Source: Magnetococcales bacterium | GTDB lineage: Bacteria; Pseudomonadota; Magnetococcia; Magnetococcales; Magnetaquicoccaceae | Reading direction: 5' to 3' | DNA length: 64,000 nucleotides | Assembly (NCBI GenBank): GCA_011089965.1 | Contig: JAANAU010000005.1 | Span: 62,001-126,000, forward strand | Shown: piece after piece, positions 26,763 to 35,153 of the stretch | How the letters are laid out: each line of letters opens with the position of its first letter | Position numbering within the stretch: position 1 is the stretch's first letter | Notes under the pieces: model-generated | The model's database searches: none | Told to the model about the DNA's origin: nothing | The model's input: only the letters and a program-made list of their open reading frames with translations | Translations under genes and position numbers: made by a program

Positions 26763-28270
26763 GAGATCTGCTTCTCACCCTCTTCATCTTTGCTCTCCTT
26801 CCAGTTGCGTTGTTCCGTCCCTATGTCGGTCTGCTGTTGTGGGCCTGGATCAGCTATATGAACCCGCACCGCTTGACCTGGGGATTTGCCTACAATTTCC
26901 GTTTCAACATGCTCATCGCCCTGGTCACACTGATCAGCATCCTCTACGCCACCCGACTGCGTTTCAACATACCCTGGCGCACCACAACCGTTCTCAACAC
27001 AACATTCCTTGGATGGACACTCATCACCACCTACAACGCCTTGCAGTACAGCTCTGCCATCACACAGCTGGACCGCTTTGTAAAAATTCAGATCATGTTA
27101 TTCATTACACTGATAGTTGTAAAAACACGTCGCCAGATCTTGATCCTCGTCGGCCTGATCGCCTTCTCCATTGGATTTTATGGTGTCAAAGGCGGTTTCT
27201 TTGCAATAACCTCAGGTGGGAAATATCGGGTCATGGGACCAGGGGGATCGTTCTTTGTGGATAACAATTCCTTGGCTCTGGCACTACTCATGATCATCCC
27301 GTTAATCTATTTCTTTTTTCTTAATACAAAAAAAATATATTTACGGCTGCTTCTTCTGGGATCAGCCGCACTCTGCCTGCTGGCCGTACTGGCCACCTAT
27401 TCCCGTGGCGGTTTGGTAGGATTGTCAATATTAAGCATCGCATTCCTTTTAATGGCGCGCAAAAAATTATTAATCATTGGATTGGTTGCCATAGTCGGCC
27501 CATCAATTTATAATTTCATGCCTGACTCATGGCATCATCGCATGCAAATCGTTATTCAATCCAGTCTGGACAGTATCCTGTATCTGGAAAAAATCAACCA
27601 ACCGCTGGCTGAGCCTCGATCCATACAAAAATCAGCGCCATCCACATCCAATCCAAACACATCCACACCTGCGCGCCAACGGGCAGTAACCGGCTTGGTC
27701 ATTCTGGATTTCCTGCTGCATTCAGACAGCTCTCTCACCCAAGACAAATCGGTGCAAGGACGCCTGGATGCCTGGGTTTTTTGTCTGAAACTCGCCAACG
27801 AACGACCCATCCTGGGAGGTGGTTTCGAGACCTTTGACCAGGGTGTCTATGATCTCATCATGCCTGGTACTCAACGCCGCGCCCCGCACAACATCTTCTT
27901 TGAAGTTCTGGCCGAACATGGTTATGTCGGCCTGATCCTTTGGTTATCCATTCACATCTCAGCTTTTATCAATGCGCGCAAAATCATCAGCCTGTCCAAA
28001 CGTGATCCAGCATTGCTCTGGGCACGCGATCTGGCCAACATGTTTCAACTCAGCCTGATCTCCTACTACAGTGCCGGCATCTTCCTGGGAATGGCCGTTT
28101 TTGACCTGCCATTTCACCTGATCATCATCTCACAACTCGTACGCACCCATGTGGAGAACCACATCAGCAAACCGACCCAAACACCCGTGTCTGCGCCCAT
28201 CCGTTTTCAGCACGGCAAACCTTTCCCATGGCAGGCAGGCTCACGCCTCCCGCTCACTGCTCCACGATAA
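26759..28270 (+). CDS. O-antigen-ligase/polymerase-like membrane protein, exosortase-A-associated
   Basis: 503 residues, about 10-12 membrane segments. The opening LFRPYVGLLLWAWISYMNPHRLTWGFAYNFRFN is a family hallmark of the putative O-glycosylation ligases in exosortase-A clusters. The large periplasmic loop (about residues 265-385) carries the Wzy_C region with LLHSDSS, QGRLDAW and PHNIFFEVLAEHG. It could polymerise or transfer the lipid-linked glycan. The 3' end overlaps the aspartic protease gene by 17 bp in antisense. Codons here are more A/T-rich than in its neighbours. Confidence 0.85.
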   Translation: MRDLLLTLFIFALLPVALFRPYVGLLLWAWISYMNPHRLTWGFAYNFRFNMLIALVTLISILYATRLRFNIPWRTTTVLNTTFLGWTLITTYNALQYSSAITQLDRFVKIQIMLFITLIVVKTRRQILILVGLIAFSIGFYGVKGGFFAITSGGKYRVMGPGGSFFVDNNSLALALLMIIPLIYFFFLNTKKIYLRLLLLGSAALCLLAVLATYSRGGLVGLSILSIAFLLMARKKLLIIGLVAIVGPSIYNFMPDSWHHRMQIVIQSSLDSILYLEKINQPLAEPRSIQKSAPSTSNPNTSTPARQRAVTGLVILDFLLHSDSSLTQDKSVQGRLDAWVFCLKLANERPILGGGFETFDQGVYDLIMPGTQRRAPHNIFFEVLAEHGYVGLILWLSIHISAFINARKIISLSKRDPALLWARDLANMFQLSLISYYSAGIFLGMAVFDLPFHLIIISQLVRTHVENHISKPTQTPVSAPIRFQHGKPFPWQAGSRLPLTAPR

Positions 28271-29357
28271 GCTGATCGTTGAAATGATCGATGCGCCATT
28301 TGCCAAGGCGCTTCAGCTCATTGATTCCAAATAACGGTGTCAGAAGTTCGGTTTCAAACAACTTCTTATCCGATTTTCCCTCCTCTTTCTGATCATCCTT
28401 GTCTGCATCATTCTTCTCTTTATCTTTATCTTTATCTTTATCTTTATTCTTGTTTTTGTCCGAATCCTTCCGCTTTTCTTTCTTGCCCGCAGGAATCGAT
28501 ATCCCCCGCACATCCTTCAATTCCAGATCCCCAACCCTCAGAGAGGCAATCTTGAACACCTCGGCATCCACCATGCTGCCATCGGCAATGATCACCTTGG
28601 CCCCACCCAACGAGTCACTGCGCTTCAATGTCCCGCTGCGCAGCAACCAGGTGACCACATCCTCGGGCAACAGAAGTGCCGAAGCACCGGTATCCACGAC
28701 CGCTGTGATCTCCTGGTTGTTGTTGAGACGCATCTTCAAGGTGTACATGCCGTAGACATCCCGAATCAAAGGCACGGTGCCCACACGGCCAAACTGGGTG
28801 GGATGGGTGATCTTGTTGAACGGGACCACGGTCTCTTTGTCATCGTGCTGCATGATCACCCGATCCCGGGCGATCTCCTTGACCACCCCGCCATCCACCC
28901 GTTCGCCCAAACGGTAACGATGACCATTGATCATGGCACTTTTCACAAACCCCCGTTCGTCCTCTCCCAAGGCCGGGACCATGGTCTGACTCACCTTCCA
29001 GGGGCCGGCTGGCCTGTTTCTCAGCTCCTCCTGTTTGGCTGCCGGATTGATTTCATGCCGTCCCACATCCCGCAAATCGATCAATTTGCGCTTGACCTCC
29101 TCGAACTCTTTTTTCAATGACTCGATCTCCGACGAGCCACTGCGCGTGGGGGTTCTGGTCGAGGAGGAGGGAGAGGCTGGTTTGCCTGCTGTTTCCGGAG
29201 GTTCGGTTGGATCCTCCAGGGTTTGGCACTCCCCGGGTCGAAAGAGGGTCTGCCCCCCTTTGACATCGGAACACTGCACCATGGCGGCGTGCAAAGGGGT
29301 ACAGCCCAAAGCGATCCATGCACCCAGCGTCACAACCCGCCATCCGAATCCACCCAT
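28254..29357 (-). CDS. Exported retropepsin-like (clan AA) aspartic protease
   Basis: 367 residues with a signal peptide (about 1-24). A DUF4124-like short start (MVQCSDVKGGQTLF) is followed by a Pro/Ser/Thr linker and a coiled stretch. The protease domain has the single catalytic motif AVVDTGASALLLP (about residue 220) and the family end LLTPLFGINELKRLGKWRID, so it would act as a dimer. Between the two lies a 50-residue, almost purely Lys/Asp/Glu insert (KNKDKDKDKDKEK) encoded by a hexanucleotide repeat. It is last in a three-gene run with the secreted unknown and lytic transglycosylase, suggesting a periplasmic or cell-wall role. Confidence 0.82.
   Translation of the reverse strand: MGGFGWRVVTLGAWIALGCTPLHAAMVQCSDVKGGQTLFRPGECQTLEDPTEPPETAGKPASPSSSTRTPTRSGSSEIESLKKEFEEVKRKLIDLRDVGRHEINPAAKQEELRNRPAGPWKVSQTMVPALGEDERGFVKSAMINGHRYRLGERVDGGVVKEIARDRVIMQHDDKETVVPFNKITHPTQFGRVGTVPLIRDVYGMYTLKMRLNNNQEITAVVDTGASALLLPEDVVTWLLRSGTLKRSDSLGGAKVIIADGSMVDAEVFKIASLRVGDLELKDVRGISIPAGKKEKRKDSDKNKNKDKDKDKDKEKNDADKDDQKEEGKSDKKLFETELLTPLFGINELKRLGKWRIDHFNDQLIVEQ
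28419..28448 (+). repeat. TTTATC hexanucleotide repeat inside a coding region
   Basis: Four exact TTTATC units and one TTTATT; on the minus strand they encode the Lys-Asp dipeptides of the aspartic protease insert. Changes by whole units keep the frame. Confidence 0.85.
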
Positions 29358-29369
29358 ATTCCCCCCTGA

Positions 29370-30449
29370 CTATGGCGACTGCAACAAAAGCTGCACAGCA
29401 TGACTGATCAGCCAGGCGTCGCGACCCGTCAAAGCGTGACGCTGCGCCAGGTAATCGGTCAGTCGTAACGCATCGGTACGCGCCTCGGTCGGAAGTTCGT
29501 TCAGCCAGCCCTGCAATGCCTGGCGGCCATATTTGTCAAAGATGGCATTTTTCCAATTGCCCGGAAAACCGGAACGCTCCCGCGCAAACCGCTCCATGCC
29601 CAACTCGGCCATGTCCAGAAGCATCTCGCGGGTCAGCCGAAAGGGTGGTGCCCCTGCACCCAACGTGGCCACCACATTGTCCATATAGGCTTCGACCGAA
29701 GAGGAGCAGACACCGGTTGCCGCCTCCAGGGAGAGACGGGTTTTCACAATCTTCTTTTTGTCCACCCCCCGCAGCCTCTGCTCCAGAATCTTTTGCACAT
29801 CGATTTCCGCATGTCGGGCCGTCCCATCAAAGCTGCCCTTCTGCACAATCACATGCACGCTGTCGCTGCCACTGCGTTCGGGAAAATCCGACTGGTAATA
29901 AAAATGCCGGATCTCACCCAGGATCATCTCGGCAGCATCCAGAAAAAAGATCCGCACCCCGATCCAGGCCCGGTCATCCAATCCCCCCATGGCATACAGC
30001 GGCGTAAAATCATAAGTCAGACGCACCAGGGGTTGATTGAACTCACGTTGTGCCATCTGCGCATCCTGATTTTCGGCATACTGAAAAAAAAGCATGCCAT
30101 CGCGAATGCGGGCCGTGGCCCCATGAAACGGCTCGGCAGCGGACGGCTCCTGCCGCTCTTCACTCTTTTTGCTCCCTTTCTTGCCGGTCTTTTTTTCGAT
30201 TTCCCGGGAGATCTCTTCAAAAGGGGCATTCTTGTCCGATGGCGTCGGCACCTTCCCTGATTTGACACCCCTGGGGGGCGGGCATTCGTTGAAATTGGGG
30301 GTCAGATTCCAACCATTCCCCACCTCCTTGCCATCTGCCCGATTGAAATCATCCTGGAAACGCTCCTCAGCCGCCTCGGCACCCAGCGGCATCCACAGCA
30401 ACCCAAGAAGGAGTGCAAAAGCCATCCAGAGCTGCATCCATCGGTTCAT
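29370..30449 (-). CDS. Secreted protein of unknown function
   Basis: 359 residues from ATG 30449, which begins a clear signal peptide (MNRWMQLWMAFALLLGLLWM, cleavage near AEA). The mature part starts ERFQDDFNRADGKEVGNGW, like the beta-strand opening of some concanavalin-like (DUF1080/LamG-type) domains, followed by a Lys-rich linker and more beta-rich sequence (RIRDGMLFFQYAENQ, WIGVRIFFLDAA). The last 80 residues are helical. I do not recognise the family. It starts 34 bp after the lytic transglycosylase stop and ends 12 bp before the aspartic protease start, so it probably shares their transcript. Confidence 0.75.
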   Translation of the reverse strand: MNRWMQLWMAFALLLGLLWMPLGAEAAEERFQDDFNRADGKEVGNGWNLTPNFNECPPPRGVKSGKVPTPSDKNAPFEEISREIEKKTGKKGSKKSEERQEPSAAEPFHGATARIRDGMLFFQYAENQDAQMAQREFNQPLVRLTYDFTPLYAMGGLDDRAWIGVRIFFLDAAEMILGEIRHFYYQSDFPERSGSDSVHVIVQKGSFDGTARHAEIDVQKILEQRLRGVDKKKIVKTRLSLEAATGVCSSSVEAYMDNVVATLGAGAPPFRLTREMLLDMAELGMERFARERSGFPGNWKNAIFDKYGRQALQGWLNELPTEARTDALRLTDYLAQRHALTGRDAWLISHAVQLLLQSP

Positions 30450-30483
30450 GCCAGTTGACTGGGGCACAGGAAGAAACTCCGGG

Positions 30484-31275
30484 TTACATGGCCCCAAGAT
30501 AGGCCCGATAGAAATGGAGCACCTTGGCCACATATTGCTGGGTCTCCTCATAAGGGGGAACGGTATTGCCATATTTCTTCACAGCCCCGGGACCGGCATT
30601 ATAGGCTGCCAGAGAGAGAATCAGATTGTTGTTGAACTGTCCGAGCAGCTCCCGCAGATAGCGGGTGCCACCGTGAATATTGGCCACCGGATCGGTCCGG
30701 TCCACCACCCCCAGATCCTGTGCCGTTCCGGGCATCAACTGCATCAAGCCCACTGCCCCCTTGGAAGAGACGGCCAGAGGATTGAAATCCGATTCGGTCT
30801 TGATCACGGCTTTGATCAGGGCGCTGTGGATCTGATAGCGCAAGGAGGCGTCCTGAATGGTCTCGGCCATGGAGCGGTTCGAGGAGGTGCCAAACGGGGC
30901 ATACAATTCACTGCCCAAACCGCTCATCCGCAGAGAGGCATTACTGCCATCATACCGGATCACCCGGGCATTGGAGCCGTTTTCCCGATTCAAGGCTGCC
31001 AGCCCCTTGCCACCGGTACGCGGCTTGGCTGTCTGGGGCATGCGCTCTTTTTTCGGTTCCTTGCGGGATGCGATCAACAACCGGTACTCCGGTCCCAGGG
31101 GTCGATCCGTCAAATGGATCACCCCATTGGAGTCGGTAAAGGTATAGATGTCGGCCTGGGCCGTCCCGGACCAGAGCCAGATGGCACACACCATCCATCC
31201 CAGTGGCCAGCCATGGTGGCCGGGTCGCGCCATCCTGGTCGTCTGATACGTGGCAGCACTCTTGTCAACGCTCAT
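30484..31275 (-). CDS. Lytic transglycosylase (SLT domain) with DUF4124 start
   Basis: 263 residues. Signal peptide, then a DUF4124-type segment (IYTFTDSNGVIHLTDRP, about 43-60), a variable linker, and an SLT goose-lysozyme-like domain (about 145-260) with the catalytic Glu in VIKTESDFNPLAVSSKGAVGLMQLMPGTA and the AAYNAGPGAVKKYG motif. It cleaves peptidoglycan in the periplasm. An alternative ATG 14 codons in (31233) would still leave a signal peptide. First gene of a three-gene leftward run. Confidence 0.9.
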   Translation of the reverse strand: MSVDKSAATYQTTRMARPGHHGWPLGWMVCAIWLWSGTAQADIYTFTDSNGVIHLTDRPLGPEYRLLIASRKEPKKERMPQTAKPRTGGKGLAALNRENGSNARVIRYDGSNASLRMSGLGSELYAPFGTSSNRSMAETIQDASLRYQIHSALIKAVIKTESDFNPLAVSSKGAVGLMQLMPGTAQDLGVVDRTDPVANIHGGTRYLRELLGQFNNNLILSLAAYNAGPGAVKKYGNTVPPYEETQQYVAKVLHFYRAYLGAM

Positions 31276-31346
31276 CGTTCACCCATGTCACCTTTGGATT
31301 GAACCAGCAGTCGTCCATGACAACCCGAATGTGCCACCTCTCTTCC

Positions 31347-32729
31347 CTAATCCAGCACCTCGCGCATGAAGGCACGCACAGCGCCCGGATCCGGATCCAG
31401 AATGCGACAGCGGGTGGGTTGATCCATCAAACCCACCAAAGAGGGAGGCAGCGGCGGCTCGTGACCAACAGCCTGTCGGACGGCAGCACCAAACTTGGCA
31501 GCGTGGGCCGTGGCCAGAGAGATCGCACCCGGAAACGGTTGGGCAGCCTCCAGACCCACAGCGGTATGCGGATCCACCAGCACCCCTTCCTGCTCCCAGG
31601 TACGCCGGATCCGTTGCACGGTCTCCTCCTCCCCGACCCGACAGGCGGCAAAAATTTCCGCAGCTGCCCGTCGTTTGGCCTCGGATACGGAAAACTCTCC
31701 CGTACCTTGCAACTGCTGCATGGCCGCACCCACGGCGTCCGCATCCGCATCGAGCAGAAAATAGAGATAACGCTCGAAATTGGACGAAATCTGAATATCC
31801 ATGGAGGGGCTGATGGTGGGCTGTACCGTCCCGATCCGGTAGGTGCCACTCTCCATGAACCGTGTCAGAATATCGTTGCGATTGGTGGCCAACACCAGCC
31901 GTTCCACTGGCAATCCCATGCGCAGCGCCATGTAACCAGCAAAAATGTCGCCAAAATTGCCGGTTGGCACCGAAAAGACCACGCGCCGCGCCGGATCTCC
32001 GCCGCTCACCCGTCCCCAGGCGTGGAAGAAATACACGATCTGGGCCAAAATGCGCGCCCAGTTGATGGAATTGACCGCACCCAGCCGATAGGTCTGCTTG
32101 AAAGGCAGATCGTTGAACAGCTCCTTGACGATGTTCTGGCCATCGTCAAACGAACCGCGTATGGCGATGTTATGGACATTGGCATCGAGCACCGTGGTCA
32201 TCTGGCGCTCCTGGATCGGCGAGACCCGGCCATGGGGATGGATGATGAAGACCTGGATGCCAGCCCGGCCCCGCACCCCATGAATGGCTGCCGATCCGGT
32301 ATCTCCGGAGGTGGCACCGAGAATGTTCAGGGTGCCCTGCTCTTCTTGCAACAGAAACTCAAACAGATGCCCCAGAAACTGCAAGGCCACATCCTTGAAA
32401 GCCAAGGTCGGACCATGAAACAGCTCCAGAATCCAGAATGCACCGGCCCGGGTGACCGGGGTGATCTCCGGATGAGTGAAGGTGGCAAAGGCCCGGCGCA
32501 CCAGCTCCGGAAGCTGCCCGGTCACGGCCTCGCCTTCGGTCAGAAAGGGGGTCATCACCTCCACGGCCAGCTCCTGGAAGCTCAACTGTGCCCAGCGCCG
32601 CAGTTGATCGGCATCCACTCTGGGGATCTGTTCGGGAATCAGCAACCCCCCATCTGTGGCCAACCCCATCATCACGGCTTTGGAAAAGGAGATCGGGGAG
32701 ACCTTGCCCCGGGTACTGATATAGCGCAC
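31347..32729 (-). CDS. thrC: Threonine synthase
   Basis: 460 residues from GTG 32729, preceded by AGGAG. PLP-dependent enzyme converting O-phosphohomoserine to threonine. N-terminal YISTRGKVSPISFSKAVMMGLATDGGL, the PLP lysine in GPTLAFKDVALQFLGH, GATSGDTGSAAIHG for phosphate binding and VPTGNFGDIFAGY. This is the fungal/proteobacterial long type. It starts 4 bp after the CYTH gene stop. Confidence 0.95.
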   Translation of the reverse strand: MRYISTRGKVSPISFSKAVMMGLATDGGLLIPEQIPRVDADQLRRWAQLSFQELAVEVMTPFLTEGEAVTGQLPELVRRAFATFTHPEITPVTRAGAFWILELFHGPTLAFKDVALQFLGHLFEFLLQEEQGTLNILGATSGDTGSAAIHGVRGRAGIQVFIIHPHGRVSPIQERQMTTVLDANVHNIAIRGSFDDGQNIVKELFNDLPFKQTYRLGAVNSINWARILAQIVYFFHAWGRVSGGDPARRVVFSVPTGNFGDIFAGYMALRMGLPVERLVLATNRNDILTRFMESGTYRIGTVQPTISPSMDIQISSNFERYLYFLLDADADAVGAAMQQLQGTGEFSVSEAKRRAAAEIFAACRVGEEETVQRIRRTWEQEGVLVDPHTAVGLEAAQPFPGAISLATAHAAKFGAAVRQAVGHEPPLPPSLVGLMDQPTRCRILDPDPGAVRAFMREVLD

Positions 32730-32733
32730 GTTC

Positions 32734-33408
32734 CTACTCCTGTTCCAACAATGAAAGTCCGATCCGAAATTTGGAGTGCGGGGCAGGCAGCAGGCCATAA
32801 CGGTCCGTCAACTGCTCTGCCCATGCCGTCAAGGCGCTGCGGGCAGCCCCCCTTTGTTCCAGTTCCACCTCGGTCAGTACATACTGACGTTGGGCAGTGC
32901 GCACCACCCCATGGTCCAGGCACACCGCGATCCGGTCTGCCGTCAGATGCACCTCCTGCCGCTGAATGGCACACACGAACAGCTCTTCCAGCCGCACACC
33001 GGCCGACAGATGGCGCATCAACATCTGCCGCACCGGACCATCCGCCAGTTCATCCACCTCGCCCAACCACTCCAAAACCCCGGGCTGCCGCCACTCCGGA
33101 CGCTGCCACACCCCGGCGCTGCACACCCCTTCTCCTTTGATCTCCAACCAGTCACCCGACACGCAACGTCGTACCCGCACAGCCAGACGCGCGCGCAGCA
33201 ACGGTCGATCCCGACCATCCAGGTAACGATCCTCGTACGCGCGATCCAGCACGCAAGCCCCGGGCCTGGTGCCCAGATCAATCAACATGGCCTCAAGTGT
33301 TGCCACATCGGCAGCACGCAACCGGATCTCCTGCTCCCATTCCGGCCCGGCCAACCCTTCCGAAGAGAGGGTCGTCAACGGTTCGACCCATACCCCTGGG
33401 CTGTCCAT
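32734..33408 (-). CDS. CYTH-domain protein (triphosphate tunnel metalloenzyme-like)
   Basis: About 224 residues from ATG 33408. The opening EWEQEIRLRA is a variant of the CYTH ExExK signature; LLRARLAVRVRR, WLEIKGEG and YVLTEVELEQRG supply the charged strands of the tunnel, and SKFRIGLSLL closes it. The family includes inorganic triphosphatases and class IV adenylate cyclases; which activity applies is not clear. The start overlaps the end of the rhodanese gene by 34 bp; another start further in is possible. Confidence 0.75.
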   Translation of the reverse strand: MDSPGVWVEPLTTLSSEGLAGPEWEQEIRLRAADVATLEAMLIDLGTRPGACVLDRAYEDRYLDGRDRPLLRARLAVRVRRCVSGDWLEIKGEGVCSAGVWQRPEWRQPGVLEWLGEVDELADGPVRQMLMRHLSAGVRLEELFVCAIQRQEVHLTADRIAVCLDHGVVRTAQRQYVLTEVELEQRGAARSALTAWAEQLTDRYGLLPAPHSKFRIGLSLLEQE

Positions 33409-33791
33409 TGCAACATGCCACCAACCACATTGTACACCTTGGGACAGCCTCCGCGTTTCAGCACCACCGATCCCCCCAGGGAGCGGGCACCGCTGCGACA
33501 CACCACCACCACATCCCGCTCGCCTGCCATCCCCCGGATCGCAGCCACCCGTCCGCGCAGATCCGACAAGGGTTCGTTGCGCGCACCGCCGATATGGCCT
33601 GTGGCAAACTCCATGGGTGTACGCACATCCACCAGCAGTGGTGCCGGCTTGCCCCGCAGCAGAGCTGCCAGTTCATGCACGGTGATCGATTGCACTCCAT
33701 AGATGCGCGCCAGAATCGGATTCTTCAGGGCCAACCCCAGAAAAAGCAGGGTCAAAACCACGGACAAACCATTCTGTTGCAACCACTCCAT
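33375..33791 (-). CDS. Membrane-anchored rhodanese-like protein
   Basis: 138 residues: one N-terminal membrane helix (about 8-28, LSVVLTLLFLGLALKNPIL), then a rhodanese domain with LLVDVRTPMEFATGHIGGARN and the active-site Cys in VVVVCRSGARS. Such proteins transfer sulfane sulfur or sense sulfur compounds. It directly follows an ArsR-type regulator gene (3 bp gap), an arrangement often seen for sulfur- or metal-responsive pairs. Confidence 0.87.
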   Translation of the reverse strand: MEWLQQNGLSVVLTLLFLGLALKNPILARIYGVQSITVHELAALLRGKPAPLLVDVRTPMEFATGHIGGARNEPLSDLRGRVAAIRGMAGERDVVVVCRSGARSLGGSVVLKRGGCPKVYNVVGGMLQWTAQGYGSNR

Positions 33792-33794
33792 GAC

Positions 33795-34172
33795 TCACTC
33801 CCCCCCATCGTCCGCATCCAGATCCACGCCCACCCCGGCATGGGCCAGGGCTGCTGCTGCCGCCGCCGTGCTGCCACGCGCCTCGCAGAAGATGCTGCGC
33901 GTCAAGGCCACCAGATCCAACACTTTGCAATCCCCGACCCGATAGAAAACCTGGTTGGCCTCCCGGCGCGAATCCAGAATGTTCTTGTCACGCATGATGG
34001 TCAGATGTTGCGACACGTTCGACTGGGTCGTACCCACGGCATCCACCAGCTCCTGCACGCTCAACTCCCGATCCCGCAAGGCCACGATCACCTTCAGGCG
34101 CAATGGATGGGCCAGTGCCTTCATGCAGCGAGCCACTTTCTCTATGTTGCCTTCATCAATCTCGCTTGCCAT
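33795..34172 (-). CDS. ArsR/SmtB-family winged-helix regulator
   Basis: About 125 residues from ATG 34172, with GGGAG about 15 bases upstream; the GTG five codons earlier would leave no room for that site. Helix-turn-helix: ALAHPLRLKVIVALRDRELSVQELVDAVGTTQSNVSQHLTIMRDKNIL. Two cysteines occur (CMKALAHP near residue 16 and SIFCEA near 95), which could sense redox or sulfur species; the ELCVCDL metal motif of ArsR is lacking (it reads ELSVQEL). Ala/Asp-rich C-terminus. Probably controls the downstream rhodanese operon. Confidence 0.87.
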   Translation of the reverse strand: MASEIDEGNIEKVARCMKALAHPLRLKVIVALRDRELSVQELVDAVGTTQSNVSQHLTIMRDKNILDSRREANQVFYRVGDCKVLDLVALTRSIFCEARGSTAAAAAALAHAGVGVDLDADDGGE

Positions 34173-34324
34173 GATTTTTTTGTTCACTCCCTGAAAAAAA
34201 AGCGCCCCGCCACATTATTTTCCCATGAAACCTTTTCAATGTTCATGAGTTTTCGCTAAAAATAGGATCTTTTCCGCACCGCGTCAACATTCAACGCCAC
34301 CATCGGACCTGCAACCACAAAACC

Positions 34325-35071
34325 ATGAACACTTCCGACACCCCTCAACCCCTCTCTCCGGAACTCGTACGGAGTTGGCTGCAAGCCCATCCCGAATTTT
34401 TCGATGCCAATCCCGATCTGTTGCCAGCGGCCATCACCGCCTCGGGCAAGGTGCTCAGTCTGGAAGCCGGGCAGCTCAACACCTTGCGCCAGAAGAACGA
34501 GCAACTCTCCCTCAAGCTGGACGGCATGCTGGAACGGATCCGCCGCAATGAACGCATTCATGCAGCCTTTCACCAGATCGAAGTGCAACTGGTCACAGCC
34601 CAGAACGGTCTGGAGCTGTTGCAGTGTGCGACCCATGATCTGGAACAGCTCTTTGGCATCCATCGGGCCACCATTGCCCTCAGCTCCCGTTTTCCGGCAC
34701 TCATCCACCTCTTCGATGCGCACAAAATCCCTCCTGAACTTGGAGACCGGGTCTTCACCCTGGACCACAAGGTGCTGCTCGACACCCTGCGGGACTCCCC
34801 GCATCCGGTCATTCGGGTGGGACAGGAAGGGACCAACCGGGAGCGGTTTTTCGGTGCCGCCTCTCCCTCCATCCGTTCCGAGGCACTGGTGCCGTTGTTC
34901 GCCCATCCAGAGAGCGGACCCGAAGGGTTGATCGGTTCGTACAATCTGGGTGGTGCCACACCCAGCCGCTTTCTGCCCAGCGATGCCACGGATCTGTTGC
35001 GGGATCTGGCGGACATTCTCGGCCTGTGTCTCTCCCGTTTGCAGGAGGCCGAGCCGATCCAAAAGGGCTGA
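34325..35071 (+). CDS. DUF484-family protein
   Basis: 248 residues. The N-terminal VRSWLQAHPEFFDANPDLL and the coiled LNTLRQKNEQLSLKLDGMLERIRRNERIHAAF are typical of DUF484; the rest resembles a GAF-like fold (ATIALSSRFPAL). Function unknown. It precedes xerC, an order widely conserved in proteobacteria (yigA-xerC in E. coli). Confidence 0.88.
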   Translation: MNTSDTPQPLSPELVRSWLQAHPEFFDANPDLLPAAITASGKVLSLEAGQLNTLRQKNEQLSLKLDGMLERIRRNERIHAAFHQIEVQLVTAQNGLELLQCATHDLEQLFGIHRATIALSSRFPALIHLFDAHKIPPELGDRVFTLDHKVLLDTLRDSPHPVIRVGQEGTNRERFFGAASPSIRSEALVPLFAHPESGPEGLIGSYNLGGATPSRFLPSDATDLLRDLADILGLCLSRLQEAEPIQKG

Positions 35072-35153
35072 CCACCGATGGTTCTCTTGGCACACGCCAT
35101 GCTTAAGGTTCTGATGCATGACACCAAACCATTGATCTGCCAAGGAACCATCC

